A stretch of 64,000 bases of DNA from Ceratobasidium sp. AG-K (taxonomy: Eukaryota > Basidiomycota > Agaricomycetes > Cantharellales > Ceratobasidiaceae). Both the position numbers and the translations under genes were made by a program. Shown here in pieces: positions 46,203-57,792 of the stretch; within the stretch, counting starts at the first letter, position 1; the number at the start of each line of letters is the position of its first letter. The DNA is taken from positions 3,596,001 through 3,660,000 of the forward strand of contig JAWNGF010000004.1 of the NCBI GenBank assembly GCA_037039685.1, in the 5' to 3' direction. The notes under the pieces are model-generated. The model saw nothing but the letters and a program-made list of their open reading frames with translations, ran no database searches and was not told the DNA's origin.

Positions 46203-49200
46203 ATGGCTTTCTACCCAGCTGCGAGACGGAATGGGCTTGTTCAGCGACAGAAATGTGCTGATCCAGTTGCCGTTTCGACTCGATACGGCGTGACGACTAT
46301 TACGACCTATACTGTCTCCTATTCTACACCCGAAGAACCTCCAGCAGAGACATCCAGGTCTCCTACGTCCCGGTAAGTTCTAGTCGCTACGATTGTATCG
46401 TGTCTGATCTAGGTTTCAGAGATCATTATACCCTTGCCTCAACCTTGCGCGCCCCCAAGTTCCGACCTCCCCCCGAGCCAGAGACCACCACTCCGCGACC
46501 ACCACCTCGCAAGGTATCAAGTGAGACAGGGCAGGTTCAACTTGTAAAATAAGCGCCCCATGCTGATGGTTTTCTTCCAGCTGATGTAGGCCCAAGGGTG
46601 GCGGAGGGCGTACCAATAACGATATGGTGGACGTATACGGACGAAGTACCAGTCGAAACTATCTACAGTTGTCCCGAGACAACGACCCATGAGCCACCTA
46701 TGCCGTCTCTTGATCTAGTGATTCGCCAGGGTGCTCCTACCCCCACCCGCGAGCCACCTTCTGATCCGACGACTCGTGAGGAACCTGATCCAACGACTCG
46801 TGATCCGCCTCCAGATCCAACGACCCGCGAAACCACGTCCGACAACTCGCAAGCCGCCTCCAACAACCCGGGAGGGACCTGATCCAACGACCCACGAGCC
46901 TGAACCAACAACGCGTGAGCCACCCACGCCGACTTCAGAGGCCGAGACCACTCCTAGTACTACCCGCACCCACACGATCGCGGATACAATTCAAACGTTG
47001 CCACCTCCACCCAGTACTCGTCCTATAAGCACCATCCCCCCTCCTACATCCCATGTCCCACCTACAACCGTCGAACCGCCCACATCCTCGCGTACTCCTG
47101 GTCCGAGCAGTCAGTATCCGGAAGGTCCGATGTGCACGTACTACGATCCGGAACTAGGTACCTGGTCCAGGCCGTGCAGATCTACGTCCACGCCTTCCTC
47201 GTCGTTGTGCATGACCTTCGACACAAACCAAAGCCAGAACGTGCCATGCGGGATTACGTCGCATATTGAAGATACGTGCTATACCACCATCAGAGGGTAC
47301 CCTATCCCCATTTCTTGCTCGGATACACACACAAGCAACTCGACCATCACGTCTTATTCGACGAATACAACTAGCTACACCCAGTGCTATACGACCATTG
47401 GGGACGATCCCGTCTATACTAGATTTTTCCCGTGCTCCCACTCGACCAATACGAGTACGGCGACTAATACTAGTACGACGACCAGCACTTATACGGCGAC
47501 CAATACTAGCACGTCGGAATGCATTCGGACGTACGCGAGCAATCTGGGTACGTGGCTTCCATGTACGCCAATCACCACCAATACCACCACCGTATCCCCT
47601 CCTACCAGCACCTGGCCTTGCAGCTCGTACATCGATGTCGATATCGGATGGGTCCCGGTGTCATGTACTTCTTCTACGTCTACTACCAATACCACCACCC
47701 CAACGCAGACGAGAAGTTGGCCGTGCAGTTCGTACCTTGAGGAGTTTGAGACATGGGTTCCTGTTTCGTGCAGTACAGCCAATACGACGACCCCCACTAT
47801 TACTCCTACGATCGCTCCTACTATTATTCCCACCATCACTCCCACCATTACTCCGACTGTGACTCCCACCGTTTCCCCGTGTTTCTCCTATGTTCGCAGC
47901 CTCGGGGAATGGGTCCCATGCTCGACCGAATCCCATACCCGTACGCCCACTCCTACCCGAACTCCCACCCGAACTTTCACATTCTCTTGGGAAACCGAGA
48001 GTGAAACGGATACTCAGACGCGGACTTCGGAAACGGAGAGTGATACGTCGGTCACCCAGACTCGGATTTCAGAAACGGAGACGGAGACGGAAACGCAGAC
48101 GGGTACCCGGACGCAGACTGGCACACGGACTTTGGAGACGGACACTGAAACCGAGACTCGATCCTCGGAGACGGGTACTCGGACTTCGCGGACGGATACT
48201 AGGACTTTTGAGACGGAGACAGAGACCCGCACGCTCGAAACAGATACTCTTACTTCCGATACAGAGACTCCCACATCTGGCGCAATCGGTCCCACTTCTC
48301 ACACGATGACTCGAGAATCCCATACCGGGACGCGCTTCACAGCCCCTTCAAGCGAGCATACTCGGTCTGAGACGGAAACCCGAACGCATACACCCACACA
48401 CTTGCCTACTTCGCGCGAGAACCTGAGTTCATCGCACGACCCAACGTCGCGCCCTACTTCCCGAGCGAGTCTTGACACCTCGGATCCTCCAGAACCTACG
48501 GGGTCGCAAACGAGGCATACCAACTCTCCGCATAGTCAAATGACCACCGAGCGCCAATCCGCCCAAACTGAGCCCAATCCTACAACTACCGGGTTGTTGA
48601 CTTCCCCAACCTCCGCGACATACCCAACGTTGACCACCGTACCGATGAGGACTAGCTCGTTTGGCATCCCCTCTGGGACTCCTGGTTTCCTTATTCCCTC
48701 GGCTAGCTCGTCCGTCACTCCCGAGCCAACCGGACTCCACGGAGGCGCCCTCGCCGGGGTTATCGTAGGCAGTATTCTAGGCGCGGTGGGCCTTCTCGGT
48801 CTCGGTGTTATCTTTATGAAGTCTGTTGGTGGCCAGGCGCAGGATTATGGGATCGACCCGGACCCGGGTACGAGCGTACCGATGGTGGCGGTTCAGGTGG
48901 CGGTTCGGGCGGGATGTCCGAGCACAGGGAGGAAGGGCCGCAGCGCCGACCTTCTCTTCGCCGCCCGGGCGCGGGAGACGGTTCCGGTCTTAACCCAGGA
49001 AGCGCGACATATACGAGTGGCTACTATGCAGGCGCTGCTGCGGCTGCTGCGGTCGCGACCGCTGCCACGTCAAATAATCAACGGCCAGGACGCGACTCGA
49101 ACGCGAGCGGGCGGTACCAAGACGGCGGAATCCGAGACGAAGACACGCCGGACGGCTTGAACCAGCGATACGGAGACGGAGGGCTCACTGGCCCCGATTC

Positions 49201-50110
49201 ACATTACGATCCGAGCGGTGCACGGCCTTATGGGAATACGCAGTACATTGGATCCGCCGTTACCATTCCGTTTGACCAGTACGAGTACGATCCATACCGC
49301 GATGCCCCCTACCGCGACGAGCCAGGTGGAAACGGGTCTAACATGTACAGGGAGAGCGCCCAAGCCGGGTCTAGCGCTTCGGTTGGCGGTTATATGCCAA
49401 GCAGCCCGCCTCAGCTTTACTCTCAGCCGGCTTTTGCTCAACCGGGCTATGGTAGCGCCAGTGGCAACTCGGGCATTTCCCTCCAGGATGGCCCTCACCA
49501 GGCATTCCCAGTTCCGGACAATCGACCTCTCGTGAACCCGTACGACGAACCGAGGCCTGGGGATAGCGGCGGGTGGCACAGCGGCGGTAATTCAGCATAT
49601 CCCAGTCAGCCCACTCAACCCGACATTCCTCACCCGCCGTACTATTGGGATGGCAACTCAGAGCCTAGGCGCGATGATGCACCGGAGATCGCCAATCCGC
49701 CAGGGAACGTCTATGCACCAGGGCACAGTAGCGGACCGGACAACGGGGGCGTACCCAGTTTACCTCCACTCGAGACCATGCAATGGAATCCGTTTAGCGA
49801 TACGCAGCCCGGTCAAGTTCCTTATGCAGATCCTTTCGATGGGGCGGCTACCGGTTCTTCCATTGCGGGACCGTCAGCACCCGACGCGCCTAGGGGCCTG
49901 CACCATGGTCTCGGCCGGGTGGTAACTGAAACGGAGAGCCCGCGCACAGGAGAGAGCTTTGGAATACCGTCTCCGACCTACGAAGAAGCGACGTCCCGAC
50001 CTGTGGTGCGCCCGTTGAATGTCAGGAAGCTACCCAGTCCCAGGGCAAGACCGTCGGATGTGAATCCTATGCAAACCCTGCCCCCGTACGAGCCACGGAG
50101 TCCTCTCTGA
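46203..50110 (+). CDS. mucin-like single-pass membrane protein with Cys/Trp repeats and long cytoplasmic tail
   Basis: Large Ser/Thr/Pro-rich surface protein, roughly 1,260 residues, family not recognised. A frame-consistent start is ATG 46203 (MAFYPAARRNGLVQRQKCAD), spliced through two introns to WWTYTDEVPVETIYSCPETT. A Pro/Thr repeat (REPPxPTTR units, 46730-46940) follows. Next is a region of about eight Cys-bounded units such as TYYDPELGTWSRPC, CIRTYASNLGTWLPC, CSSYIDVDIGWVPVSC, CSSYLEEFETWVPVSC and CFSYVRSLGEWVPC, separated by Thr/Ser linkers (47130-47930). Then an ET-x-T repeat (47990-48280) and a Ser/Thr region. One transmembrane helix LAGVIVGSILGAVGLLGLGV (48750-48820) leads to a 400-residue Gly/Pro/Tyr-rich tail ending YEEATSRP, LPPYEPRSPL (TGA 50108-50110). 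Two frame slips occur: one base extra near 46830 and one base short near 48855-48870. The plan recalls fungal wall-stress or signalling mucins (Msb2, WSC type); that role is inference. Confidence 0.65.
46730..46940 (+). repeat. Pro/Thr-coding tandem repeat
   Basis: Units of 21-27 bases encoding PPSDPTTRE, EPDPTTRDP, DPTTHEPEPTTRE and similar. The one-base slip between the frames of this gene falls inside it. Confidence 0.7.
47130..47930 (+). repeat. eight-unit cysteine/tryptophan repeat
   Basis: Units of about 14-17 residues with a Cys at each end, often an aromatic near the start and W-x-P-x-C at the end, joined by Thr/Ser linkers of 15-40 residues. The last three units read CSSYIDVDIGWVPVSC, CSSYLEEFETWVPVSC and CFSYVRSLGEWVPC. 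Confidence 0.7.
47990..48280 (+). repeat. Glu-Thr tandem repeat (ETxTxT)
   Basis: Short tandem units of 6-12 bases encoding SETETETETQTGTRTQTG and related, part of the extracellular stalk. It is the source of long SVSV-type open frames on the reverse strand. Confidence 0.75.
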
Positions 50111-50377
50111 ACGGGGTTTGTAACATGTTTCGTTTGAGGGGATGTACGCATATAGACTTATTTCGCCTTCACGGGTTTCGTTTGTACAATTTGTTGTTGC
50201 TCCTTGGATATGTTTGTGGCTGTAGTTATCTTATTGTACTCTGGTATGCTTTCAAAATGGGGCAGAATTAGTCAGGATTAATCCTCAAGGTACATTACGA
50301 GTTGAATCTGGGTAGTGGGGTATACATGCACGAAATCAATGAACACATCGTACACTCCATTTCGTTGGCGAGTAAAA
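50111..50377. other. convergent 3' region
   Basis: Between the mucin-like (+) and Ima1-like (-) genes. No gene seen. Confidence 0.5.
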
Positions 50378-52182
50378 TCATAGGTCGTCAAAAATATGCT
50401 GTGGCGTCAGCACCTGTTTGGTGCTTTGTTGACTGGCAAGCAATTGGGGCCAAAAGGCCAGCAATGCTGCTACCGCAACCAATCCCATTCCTGCAGTGAC
50501 GCCCAAAAGCATCCCCTTCCCAACTGCCGACTCCTCTAGGCCAGGCTGTCGCGAGTTGTTTGTGTCTGTCGCCTCGGGTTCGTCGCCACCAATACCGAAC
50601 TTCTCTATCAGCCCTTCAAGGCCAGTTGGCTTCTCTGGAGCGAACCGAGCAGGCCGCAAGAGTTCTACGGGTTCCTGATAGCTACCGGTTGCCGGCGTCC
50701 AGTCCATCGCGTCTGAAGCGCCCGGAGCATTGGAATGGGCATAAGATTGAGGCTGAGAAGGAAATTGGGATTGGGGCAAAGATGCGACTCCGAATATCGG
50801 GTTGACGGTGCGTGAGGGGCGAGAGGTTGGAAAGGATGATAGAGAAAGTGCAGACAAAGGTGGTACCTCTGCTAGAGGTGGGGCAGGTGGCACGTGGGAG
50901 GCGGCGTTGGAAGCTATATCAGGTTGTGGAGTATGGTTGCGGGGGCGAGATGAAGCCACAAGCCGGATACGTGGTGGGCGAACAATGCGGATACTTCGGA
51001 GCGCGATAAAATCGATCTGTATTGGTGTGAGGTATGGTATCAAATGGCGCAGGAAGCATTACACACCACGAGTTCGAGTGAGGTGAACACCACAAAGGCA
51101 CTGCGAGGCAGGGACGTCGATCGGAAATCAATTATCGTTCCTAGGACAAGTCGAGCCACCCAAATCAAGCCTTGGTAGCGCTTTGGAGATGATTCAGCAA
51201 CGGCTTTACGCAAAGTGTTTGGACCAGCAACTCACTAGCCATGCTGTCCTGCCTTCAACGCGAGCCTCATGTCCCTGAAGTCGAGTCCTTTGCAAAGACT
51301 TCCAAGTAGGATCCCAAAATTGCCACAGTATTGATGCTAAACTGATCACGGGGTTCGGGTACGGTAGCAATGGTGGAGGCTGTGGGTATCGCAAGCTTCC
51401 TGTGAGTCTGGTTAGTCACCTAGCGATAGCAGCGAAGATGCACACGGCACGGACCTGCAATACTGCTATATATCCACCACAATGTCATGCCTAGCCATAA
51501 CAGACCGCGGATATTCCAAGCGATAGTCTGCCGGGTGATAGCGCTAGGTGTTTGTTCTCCGAGTGCCTTGGACCTTATACCCGGCGAAAGGCTTCTTCTT
51601 CGACTAGCTTGCAACCATCCTCCTAATGCTGAAGATCTAGCCATGTCGTCCTTTTGCTGAATCTGTTCGTCAACAGAAGGCTGACATCGTGCACAGACCG
51701 GCGGGTAGCGGGCGTAAAGTGATTCTTTATACGCAGGAAACTCAGATAGGCGCTTGGAGTACGTGGGATCCTAAAACAGCTACGAATAGGTCAGGCGAAT
51801 CATGCGCAAGAACTGGAAGGCTCACCGATGAAGCTGGGAGATAGTTGGACAACAAGTTCATGATTAATGTTTGGTTGGTCTGACAGTTATGGCAAAATAC
51901 ATTCGTAGAGAATGATGATGGAAGGCGGCTTTTGCTTGGAGAAGCTAAGACACACCGTAAGCGTGTATCAGACAAAGGATTACAATAATTACCTCGCTTT
52001 GAGAAGCTATCCGTGTTCAGGGCCTCGTCTTGCATAGCTGGGTGATAGGACTTGATCCTCCCGTTGACATCGAACGTGTTCCAAGACCCGCAGGTGGGAC
52101 ATTGGAAATCGCCACCATGGCTTGTCGTAACCGTGTTATTACAGAAGTGACATAGACGATGAGGTTGACTTCGTCGCAGCAT
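50378..52182 (-). CDS. Ima1-type inner nuclear membrane protein
   Basis: Fungal relative of Ima1/TMEM201 (Samp1/NET5), a multi-pass inner nuclear membrane protein linked to centromere and nuclear positioning. Start ATG 52182 reads MLRRSQPHRLCHFCNNTVTT, then GDFQCPTCGSWNTFDVNGRI: a two-CxxC zinc module at the N-terminus, diagnostic for the Ima1_N domain. Further exons give SSFSTNVFCHNCQTNQTLIM with another CxxC, LSEFPAYKESLYARYPPVCA and CQPSVDEQIQQ, then hydrophobic helices TIAWNIRGLLWLGMTLWWIY, GLIWVARLVLGTIIDF and, close to the C-terminus, GMLLGVTAGMGLVAVAALLA. A loop of about 190 residues rich in Pro and Ser separates the last two helices. Stop at 50378. About six introns. The CxxC pattern and membrane layout match; sequence between helices is too diverged for further detail. 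Confidence 0.8.
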
Positions 52183-52440
52183 TGTCGTAGTGAGTCGATG
52201 ACGGAGGTCGTGGTGATCTGTTTTGTGATGGAAGCTCGGGAGGGATGAGTGCCACGTGACTTGACGCGCGTCAATCACTCACGTGGAGGCTCGAGCCACC
52301 AGTGCACCACAGCTGCTTTTTTGTGGGCGCGGACGGTCATACAGGACAATAATTTAGACTGAGTGTACACAAGGAGTATTAGTTCAAGAAATCTATTATG
52401 TTATTAAATTGAATAAATAATCCAGTTTGTCAGATCAATG
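52183..52440. other. spacer between Ima1-like and helicase genes
   Basis: AT-rich 3' region of the helicase and promoter of the Ima1-like gene. No feature recognised. Confidence 0.45.
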
Positions 52441-55400
52441 TCAATTACGACCTGGGTTCCATGCACTCGTTGCCCGCTTTAGCACATCCCAGGCTCCCTC
52501 ATTATTGATGTCTTCAAGATAGTCACGATTCGACTTCTTCAAGCCAGAGAATTGGCCTTCGCTGAAACCTCCTTCACTCAAGTACAGGTCGTCTCCCCTG
52601 CATCCACCAGATGCGTGGACGTATCGTATAAAGGCGTTCCAGAAGGGGTCTAGCATCAATACGTGGCCGTTGCCGATCACTAACAGAGTCGAATGCAGAA
52701 GTTCAGTGTTTGTCGATGAAGATTTTACCCGGAAGACATACCGATCAATAGTGCTTGGGCACGGGTGAGGGCCACTAAGGTGATTGATTGAGCCTCATTT
52801 CTACACAGCGGTCAGCCACTATCAACTCACCATTTGTTCGCTTTGGGCTGGCCACGAAGCCCAAGAACTTGAGCGCTCCCTCATCGAGTAACTCAGGGTC
52901 GCTTCGAACAGTCGATATGATGATTACGCGTCGTTCCTGAAACAAAATCGTTAAGTCCTCCATACCCAGGTTAATGAATAGAAACCACTCCTACCTGTCC
53001 TTGCCAGTCTTCTGTCACCTTGACATCAATTGCGCCAAACCCAATCTTTTGGAACAGTTGCCTGATCTTGACGCATTGCTGACGATAGGGGGTAATAACG
53101 CCTACGTGGTTCGCGTCTAGTAAACATTTGTGAGATAGAGGGCTTTGCTGCAGCTCGTAAAATACGTACTCAATCCATAGTTGCCGTCTACAAGTGCTTT
53201 CACGTAGTGCTTGACAAGGGTTGCTTCATCGATGTTGAAATACGATGGTGATTTGCCTTCACGCTGATTCTCCCCTAATAAACAATATTGAGTTCCCCTT
53301 GGAGGCTACAATCAATTGGGGCATACGTACCACAAACAGAGTGGAAAATGATTGGGAAACCTTGTCGAGGGAGTTGATCGAACCTCAGCAGTTTTTGCGA
53401 AAGCACGGGATCAGCGTGCGCTTGTAGCTCTCCTCCATAGAACACTTGATTGGGGAAGCGTAGAATAGCCGGGTGGTTGCGATAGTTCTGCAAAAGCTTC
53501 ACAACGCTAGGGATGCTATAAATGGGATTCGAAAAGTGTTGCTGGTATATGAGATTCACGCCAAGTGCATGCACAAACTGGTAAGCTTGCCTGGTTCTAC
53601 CGGGCCCCACTTTATAGACGGGGCGTTTGGTCAGGCGCTCGAGGAAGCTCTCCGTCATGCCAAGTGCTTCGCATGCCCTGGAATGTACAATCGGTCCAAG
53701 TTGCTTGGGCTAAATACATATTAGACGAAATACTTCAGGAATGATGAAGGGGCTTACATCACCAGACAAGATAACGCGTGTGTCCTTGGACGCATTTTGA
53801 AGGATCGGTATCATGATTTCCGGTTCGGACGCATGACCAGCTTCATCAATAAATATATGGGTGAAATGACCTTCGATACGTAGAGCACGAGGTGTCGAAG
53901 CCGAGAAGCAAGTCGAAACAACAATCCTATAGCTCATCAGCTCCTCTTTTGATGGCATCTTGAAGGTCCTTCCATCTACAAGCGAGTGTTTTCGGAGTGT
54001 GATATCTAGCGCGTCGTAAGGCCTGGTTAGCGCATTCAGCCGTAGCAGTTTTCTCGGCAAATAGTTATAGGTCTTGGAAAGTCGAACTCCGAGCAGATCC
54101 GCGGCCGAGTTGCTGGGTGCGCATACAAGCAGGCGGCTGTCTGGATTGGTTGTCAGAACTTGGTGAATGGCTTCAACAACCACGGTAGTTTTCCCCGTCC
54201 CAGGTCTACAACGCAAGGACGTCAGAACATAAAGCATTTGGGGCAATCATGATAACGTGCGGCAACGTTGCACTTACGGGCCGAAAATAACGAATGGAAT
54301 ATCGCCCGGAGCCAATGACACAATTTGCTCAATCGCCAGCTTCTGTTCGGGATTCGTACCAATGCGACGGTCAATGCTTAGCCTCGTAGACGGGGGAACG
54401 CGGGCTTTTTGGTGCCGGGGCTCAGGGAAGAGAATCCTGTCGAAGTAGGATGTGGCCTTGCCCACAGACTCATGCATTCGTCGAAGGAGTAGCCGGTTGA
54501 CTGTAAACCTGGCGTCCCATAACTCTCCCCTTATACTCGGAAAATCGCCATGGACTTGTAGGATCACGTCGGATTGCCGTACTTCAGTTACAGCGCCGCC
54601 ATAGACTGGGCGAGCCTGGCTAGGTTTTCTAATGGCAATCAGATCTGAAACGATGACAGAAGGGCTGCAACGAGTGCTGGTTAGTGACTATTGGCGCTCT
54701 AACCAGACGGTGAACACCAACCGCTTTTCCTGGAGCCCTGGTACAGTGAGACTAGGGGCAAGAATCAAAACAGAGCAACAGAAGGTAGGTTTTACTGCAC
54801 TTACGAGTGTTGGTTCACCGCCCCTTGAACTGGCGGAATAGGCACACTGTTCATATCGTATTGTTTTAGTTGGTTGCTAGAACGTCACTGGCAGTTAGGT
54901 GGGTCTAGATAATCGCGTAGTAAAATACAAACCACATAGCAATCTCCTCGTGCCAGAGAAGATGGGTCCAGTGGTCTTTGTACGTGTCAGTCTCCAGCCG
55001 GTAAGGTAACAACGACTGAAGGTGGATCTTGACGGCTTCGTCGTTGCGGTCCGCACGTGATTGAACGGCTCTCCAATAGTTATCGGTGATATCGTAAAAT
55101 GGCAAACGCTCGAAGTCCAGAGCGTTGTTTTGTGGCTTGTTTTGAACCAACCGTCCCCGCTGCCAGTCGTCGCGCAGTTGCTCGCGGGGCGTCGGCTCGA
55201 AGGGTTTGACGGGTTGAAGCTCTTGGTGATCCTCTGGAGAGCCAACAACCGCGCGCAGCTTCAGAGTCTTGCTGACGTTCCTTCCGTCAACAAAATAGGT
55301 GACATGAGCCACAACGATGTGGACTCCTCTGCCTATATCGCGAGGGTTGAAACCAAATTCGATGCTATACCCGTTTGTGTTGCGCAGGCGGGTGATCCTG

Positions 55401-56233
55401 CGTGTAGAGAAGCTGCACACGCGTTAGTCGCTTCGGTCTCATTCCTATTCGAGTAGATGGGCTCACCCCCGGACACTAGCCCTACGGGTTGGATTGATGG
55501 GCGCGAGCAAAACATTGGGCTGGCCAGTTATGCCACCCTCGCTGGGTATGAATTCATAGGTCTTCCAGCTCGTCTGCGTGTCGGTGTTGCGAATAACCTC
55601 GAAATCAACGTGGTAACCCTTTCCGAATGGTTTCTTTGGGGGCTGGTGGCCGGGGCCGAAATTATTCGACCCATTAGTCGGTGCCTGCCGGGGCTGTGAC
55701 GGCCGCGGCCCATTACTAGGGGGAAATTGACTGGGCCAGAGCTCAGCTAAAACATGTGTAAGCTTATATTGGTTGATATTTACCTGCGCCGTGCCGGGCT
55801 GGCAGGTGGTGGTGGTTGTGGCGCTCGAGCCCCTGGCCAGCCATTGACACTCGGGGTCACAGGAGAATGGAAGCGACCCGGATCGACAGAGTTAAGTCTA
55901 AGGGTATATTGATTTAGCAATTGGCAAAAGCCTGGGTCATAAGTTTACCCTTGGGGTCGAGGGCTGATATGGGCGGGACCTGGCCTCGCCGCACCGCCTC
56001 GACTGGGACGAGCCGGGTTTCGAGGAGGTGGTTGTCGCTGGCGCGGGGGGTCTTGTACAGAGAGTCGCGACTGGGATCCACCAAAAAGTTCTTAGGGGCG
56101 TGGCGTTAACGAAAGTAATCTGGCTTACCAGCCGTTGTAGTACTGCATTGTCACGGTGTCGTCGGCCGTTAATGTGATTATGAAAGTCTGCAGGCCCGGT
56201 AAGTGTGACTGAACATATGGTACAGGGTATCAT
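52441..56233 (-). CDS. MOV10/SDE3-type SF1 RNA helicase with N-terminal C2H2 finger
   Basis: Upf1-like superfamily 1 RNA helicase of the MOV10/Armitage/SDE3 branch, linked to small-RNA silencing and RNP remodelling. Start ATG 56233 (an upstream in-frame ATG at 56287 is possible) encodes a U1-type C2H2 finger CTICSVTLTGPADFHNHING then RRH. The N-terminal part holds FNPRDIGRGVHIVVAHVTYF. Helicase motifs: I as PGTGKTTVVVEAI (near 54190-54230, after FVIFGP), Ia LLVCAPSNSAADLL, II HIFIDEAGHASEPE (DEAG, as in MOV10), III VILSGD, IV-type LLQNYRNHPAILRFPNQVFY, V DWQGQERRVIIISTVRSD, VI NVALTRAQALLIVIG. The C-terminus is short (MLDPFWNAFIRYVHASGGCR), ending WNPGRN at 52441. About twelve introns. DEAG rather than the DESA/DESTQ of Upf1 supports the MOV10 branch. 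Confidence 0.85.
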
Positions 56234-56533
56234 CTGAGCGTATGTGGAAGGTGGAGGGAGAGTGCAGACCTCAGTCCGCCACTTCAATTGCCACTCGTTA
56301 GCGCCTCAATGCGTAAACGAGGCACCTAGCACAGCACAGGCGTTCTCACGTGACTTTTACCCGCTCTAAGCCTCCCGCGCGCTCCGTGTTCGACTCACTC
56401 AAGACCTGTGTTCTGCCCGTTCTGTCTCTAATCGTGCAAGCTCCCGCTCTTTTGCCTTAAATTAAACCACTGTTACTTTGGTAAACCTGGTCTATTTCGG
56501 CTCAAACTCCAGCTCTTCAGCCTCTTGTCTACC
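56234..56533. promoter_or_regulatory. divergent promoter of helicase and MAD2
   Basis: About 300 bases between the helicase (-) and MAD2 (+) start codons. A TCACGTGA palindrome at 56347-56354 is a candidate E-box serving both genes. Confidence 0.4.
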
Positions 56534-57351
56534 ATGTCTTCGACGCACGTACCACCAGACCTAACTGCATCGGGAGCCCGGCTACTATAATAGAGTTCTT
56601 GTACTACGCTGTGAATAGGCACGAATCCTGTCCGTGTTTCTCCCCCGCTTTGTTCTGACCATAAGATGCAGCATCTTATTTTATCGAGGTGTTTACGAAT
56701 CGGAGGATTTTCGAGCCGTACGTCATGCTACTCGTTTTAATGGATCTCATGTCTGAAAATTTGCTTTCCAGGTTAGCAAATACGATCAGGACCTAGTTCT
56801 CATCAGGGACGGCGAAGTCACTCAATTTCTCGATAGATTCTTCAAACAGGTTGAAGGTGCGTGCGTAAAAACGTCTAAATTCACCTCCTTGGTCAACCAG
56901 TTACGTCAGAATGGCTCGGTCAAAAACTTATTCGTCGCGTTATCCTGGTGATTGTGTCCAAGGATACTGGCAAAACCCTTGAGCGTTGGGTGTTCAACCT
57001 TGAAGTACACGAAGGGTAGGTTCCAACAAACCACTCGATTCCCGCTCACTCACATACCCCCAACTCGCTAGGCCAGCAAACCTGGATAGAATACAGCATA
57101 AAATACAGGCGACGCTCAAACAACTAAAAGCCACTATCCCCATATTTCCGGACATCAAAGAGCCAACGGTATTCAATTTACTTGCTGTGGCAAAAGACGA
57201 GCCCCAACCGCCTAGTAAGCTGACTAAGGAAAAATGGGTTGATGCGCATCCGCACGCGATTCCGGCCGAGGACCGCGAGCAAAACGCCCTGCGTGGTTTC
57301 AACACGAGCGACACCAAATTGGACATAAACGTTGTCTATGTGGATCAGTAA
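56534..57351 (+). CDS. MAD2: MAD2 spindle-checkpoint HORMA protein
   Basis: HORMA-domain protein that binds Mad1 and Cdc20 and delays anaphase at unattached kinetochores. ATG 56534 reads MSSTHVPPDLTASG, then the domain begins PATIIEFLYYAVN (near 56580-56620), then ILFYRGVYESEDFRA, VSKYDQDLVLIRDGEVTQFL, DRFFKQVEEWLGQKLIRRVI, LVIVSKDTGKTLERWVFNLE, IQHKIQATLKQLKATIPIFP, FNLLAVAKDEPQPPSKLTKE, KWVDAHPHAIPAEDREQNAL, then RGFNTSDTKLDINVVYVD, the C-terminal 'safety-belt'. TAA 57349-57351. About 210 residues, as usual. The LER-W block and C-terminal RSF-like tail separate it from Rev7. Two oddities: the first exon is one base out of phase with PATIIEF near 56571-56580, and the first intron uses a GC donor (AG/GCACGA) that yields the expected VNS-ILFYRG join. 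Confidence 0.85.
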
Positions 57352-57792
57352 TACTAACACTTCCGTGTCCATTCCTTCCTTAGAATTCAGGATAACACTT
57401 GTACTTTAGTTCAGCGCAATCACGTATAATACAATTTCGACCAGCGTTCTCGCCCCCACGTTCATCAGAATGCCCAGGGGCCAGTTATCTTACCACCGTA
57501 GATTGCTTCTGCATTGGTGCGTACAGCGTCACGACCGCCTGCAAGATACGTTCAACAATGAAACTACACAGGTAGATTCATGCTCACTTTGCTCAAATGA
57601 AATCGGTCCGACTTCCTCGGTACGGAAGCCTTGGGGCTTAAAATGCGGCCCAGGGTTAGCCTTGGGATTGAGCACGCCCAGCGCAGTCAAAATCCGAGTG
57701 GTTAACCGGCTGGCAAGGCCGGGCTGAGCCATGTACCAAGGCTCGTTGTTAGTGCTTACAATAATATGTAAACTTTATTTTGAAAACCCAGT
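57352..57792. other. intergenic with a possible small minus-strand gene (57529-57732)
   Basis: A minus-strand frame starts MAQPGLASRLTTRILTALGV at 57732 with GPHFKPQGFRTEEVGPISFE, and may join, across an intron of 33 bases, to GRDAVRTNAEAIYGG. It has a basic, mitochondrial-type N-terminus, but I recognise no family and cannot find its end. Confidence 0.3.

Noticed and set aside
47130..48280. Possible CRISPR-like or satellite array
   Set aside because: The repeats are coding, of variable length, and lack constant spacers; this is a eukaryotic mucin gene.
48014..48323. Minus-strand open frames rich in SVSV
   Set aside because: They are antisense shadows of the ETxT repeat in the mucin-like gene.
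48860..48900. A short intron explaining the frame change after the TM helix of the mucin-like protein
   Set aside because: The only GT...AG pair would be about 29 bases, too short to be convincing; a one-base slip is simpler.
57178..57372. Minus-strand frames over MAD2
   Set aside because: Antisense to conserved MAD2 exons.
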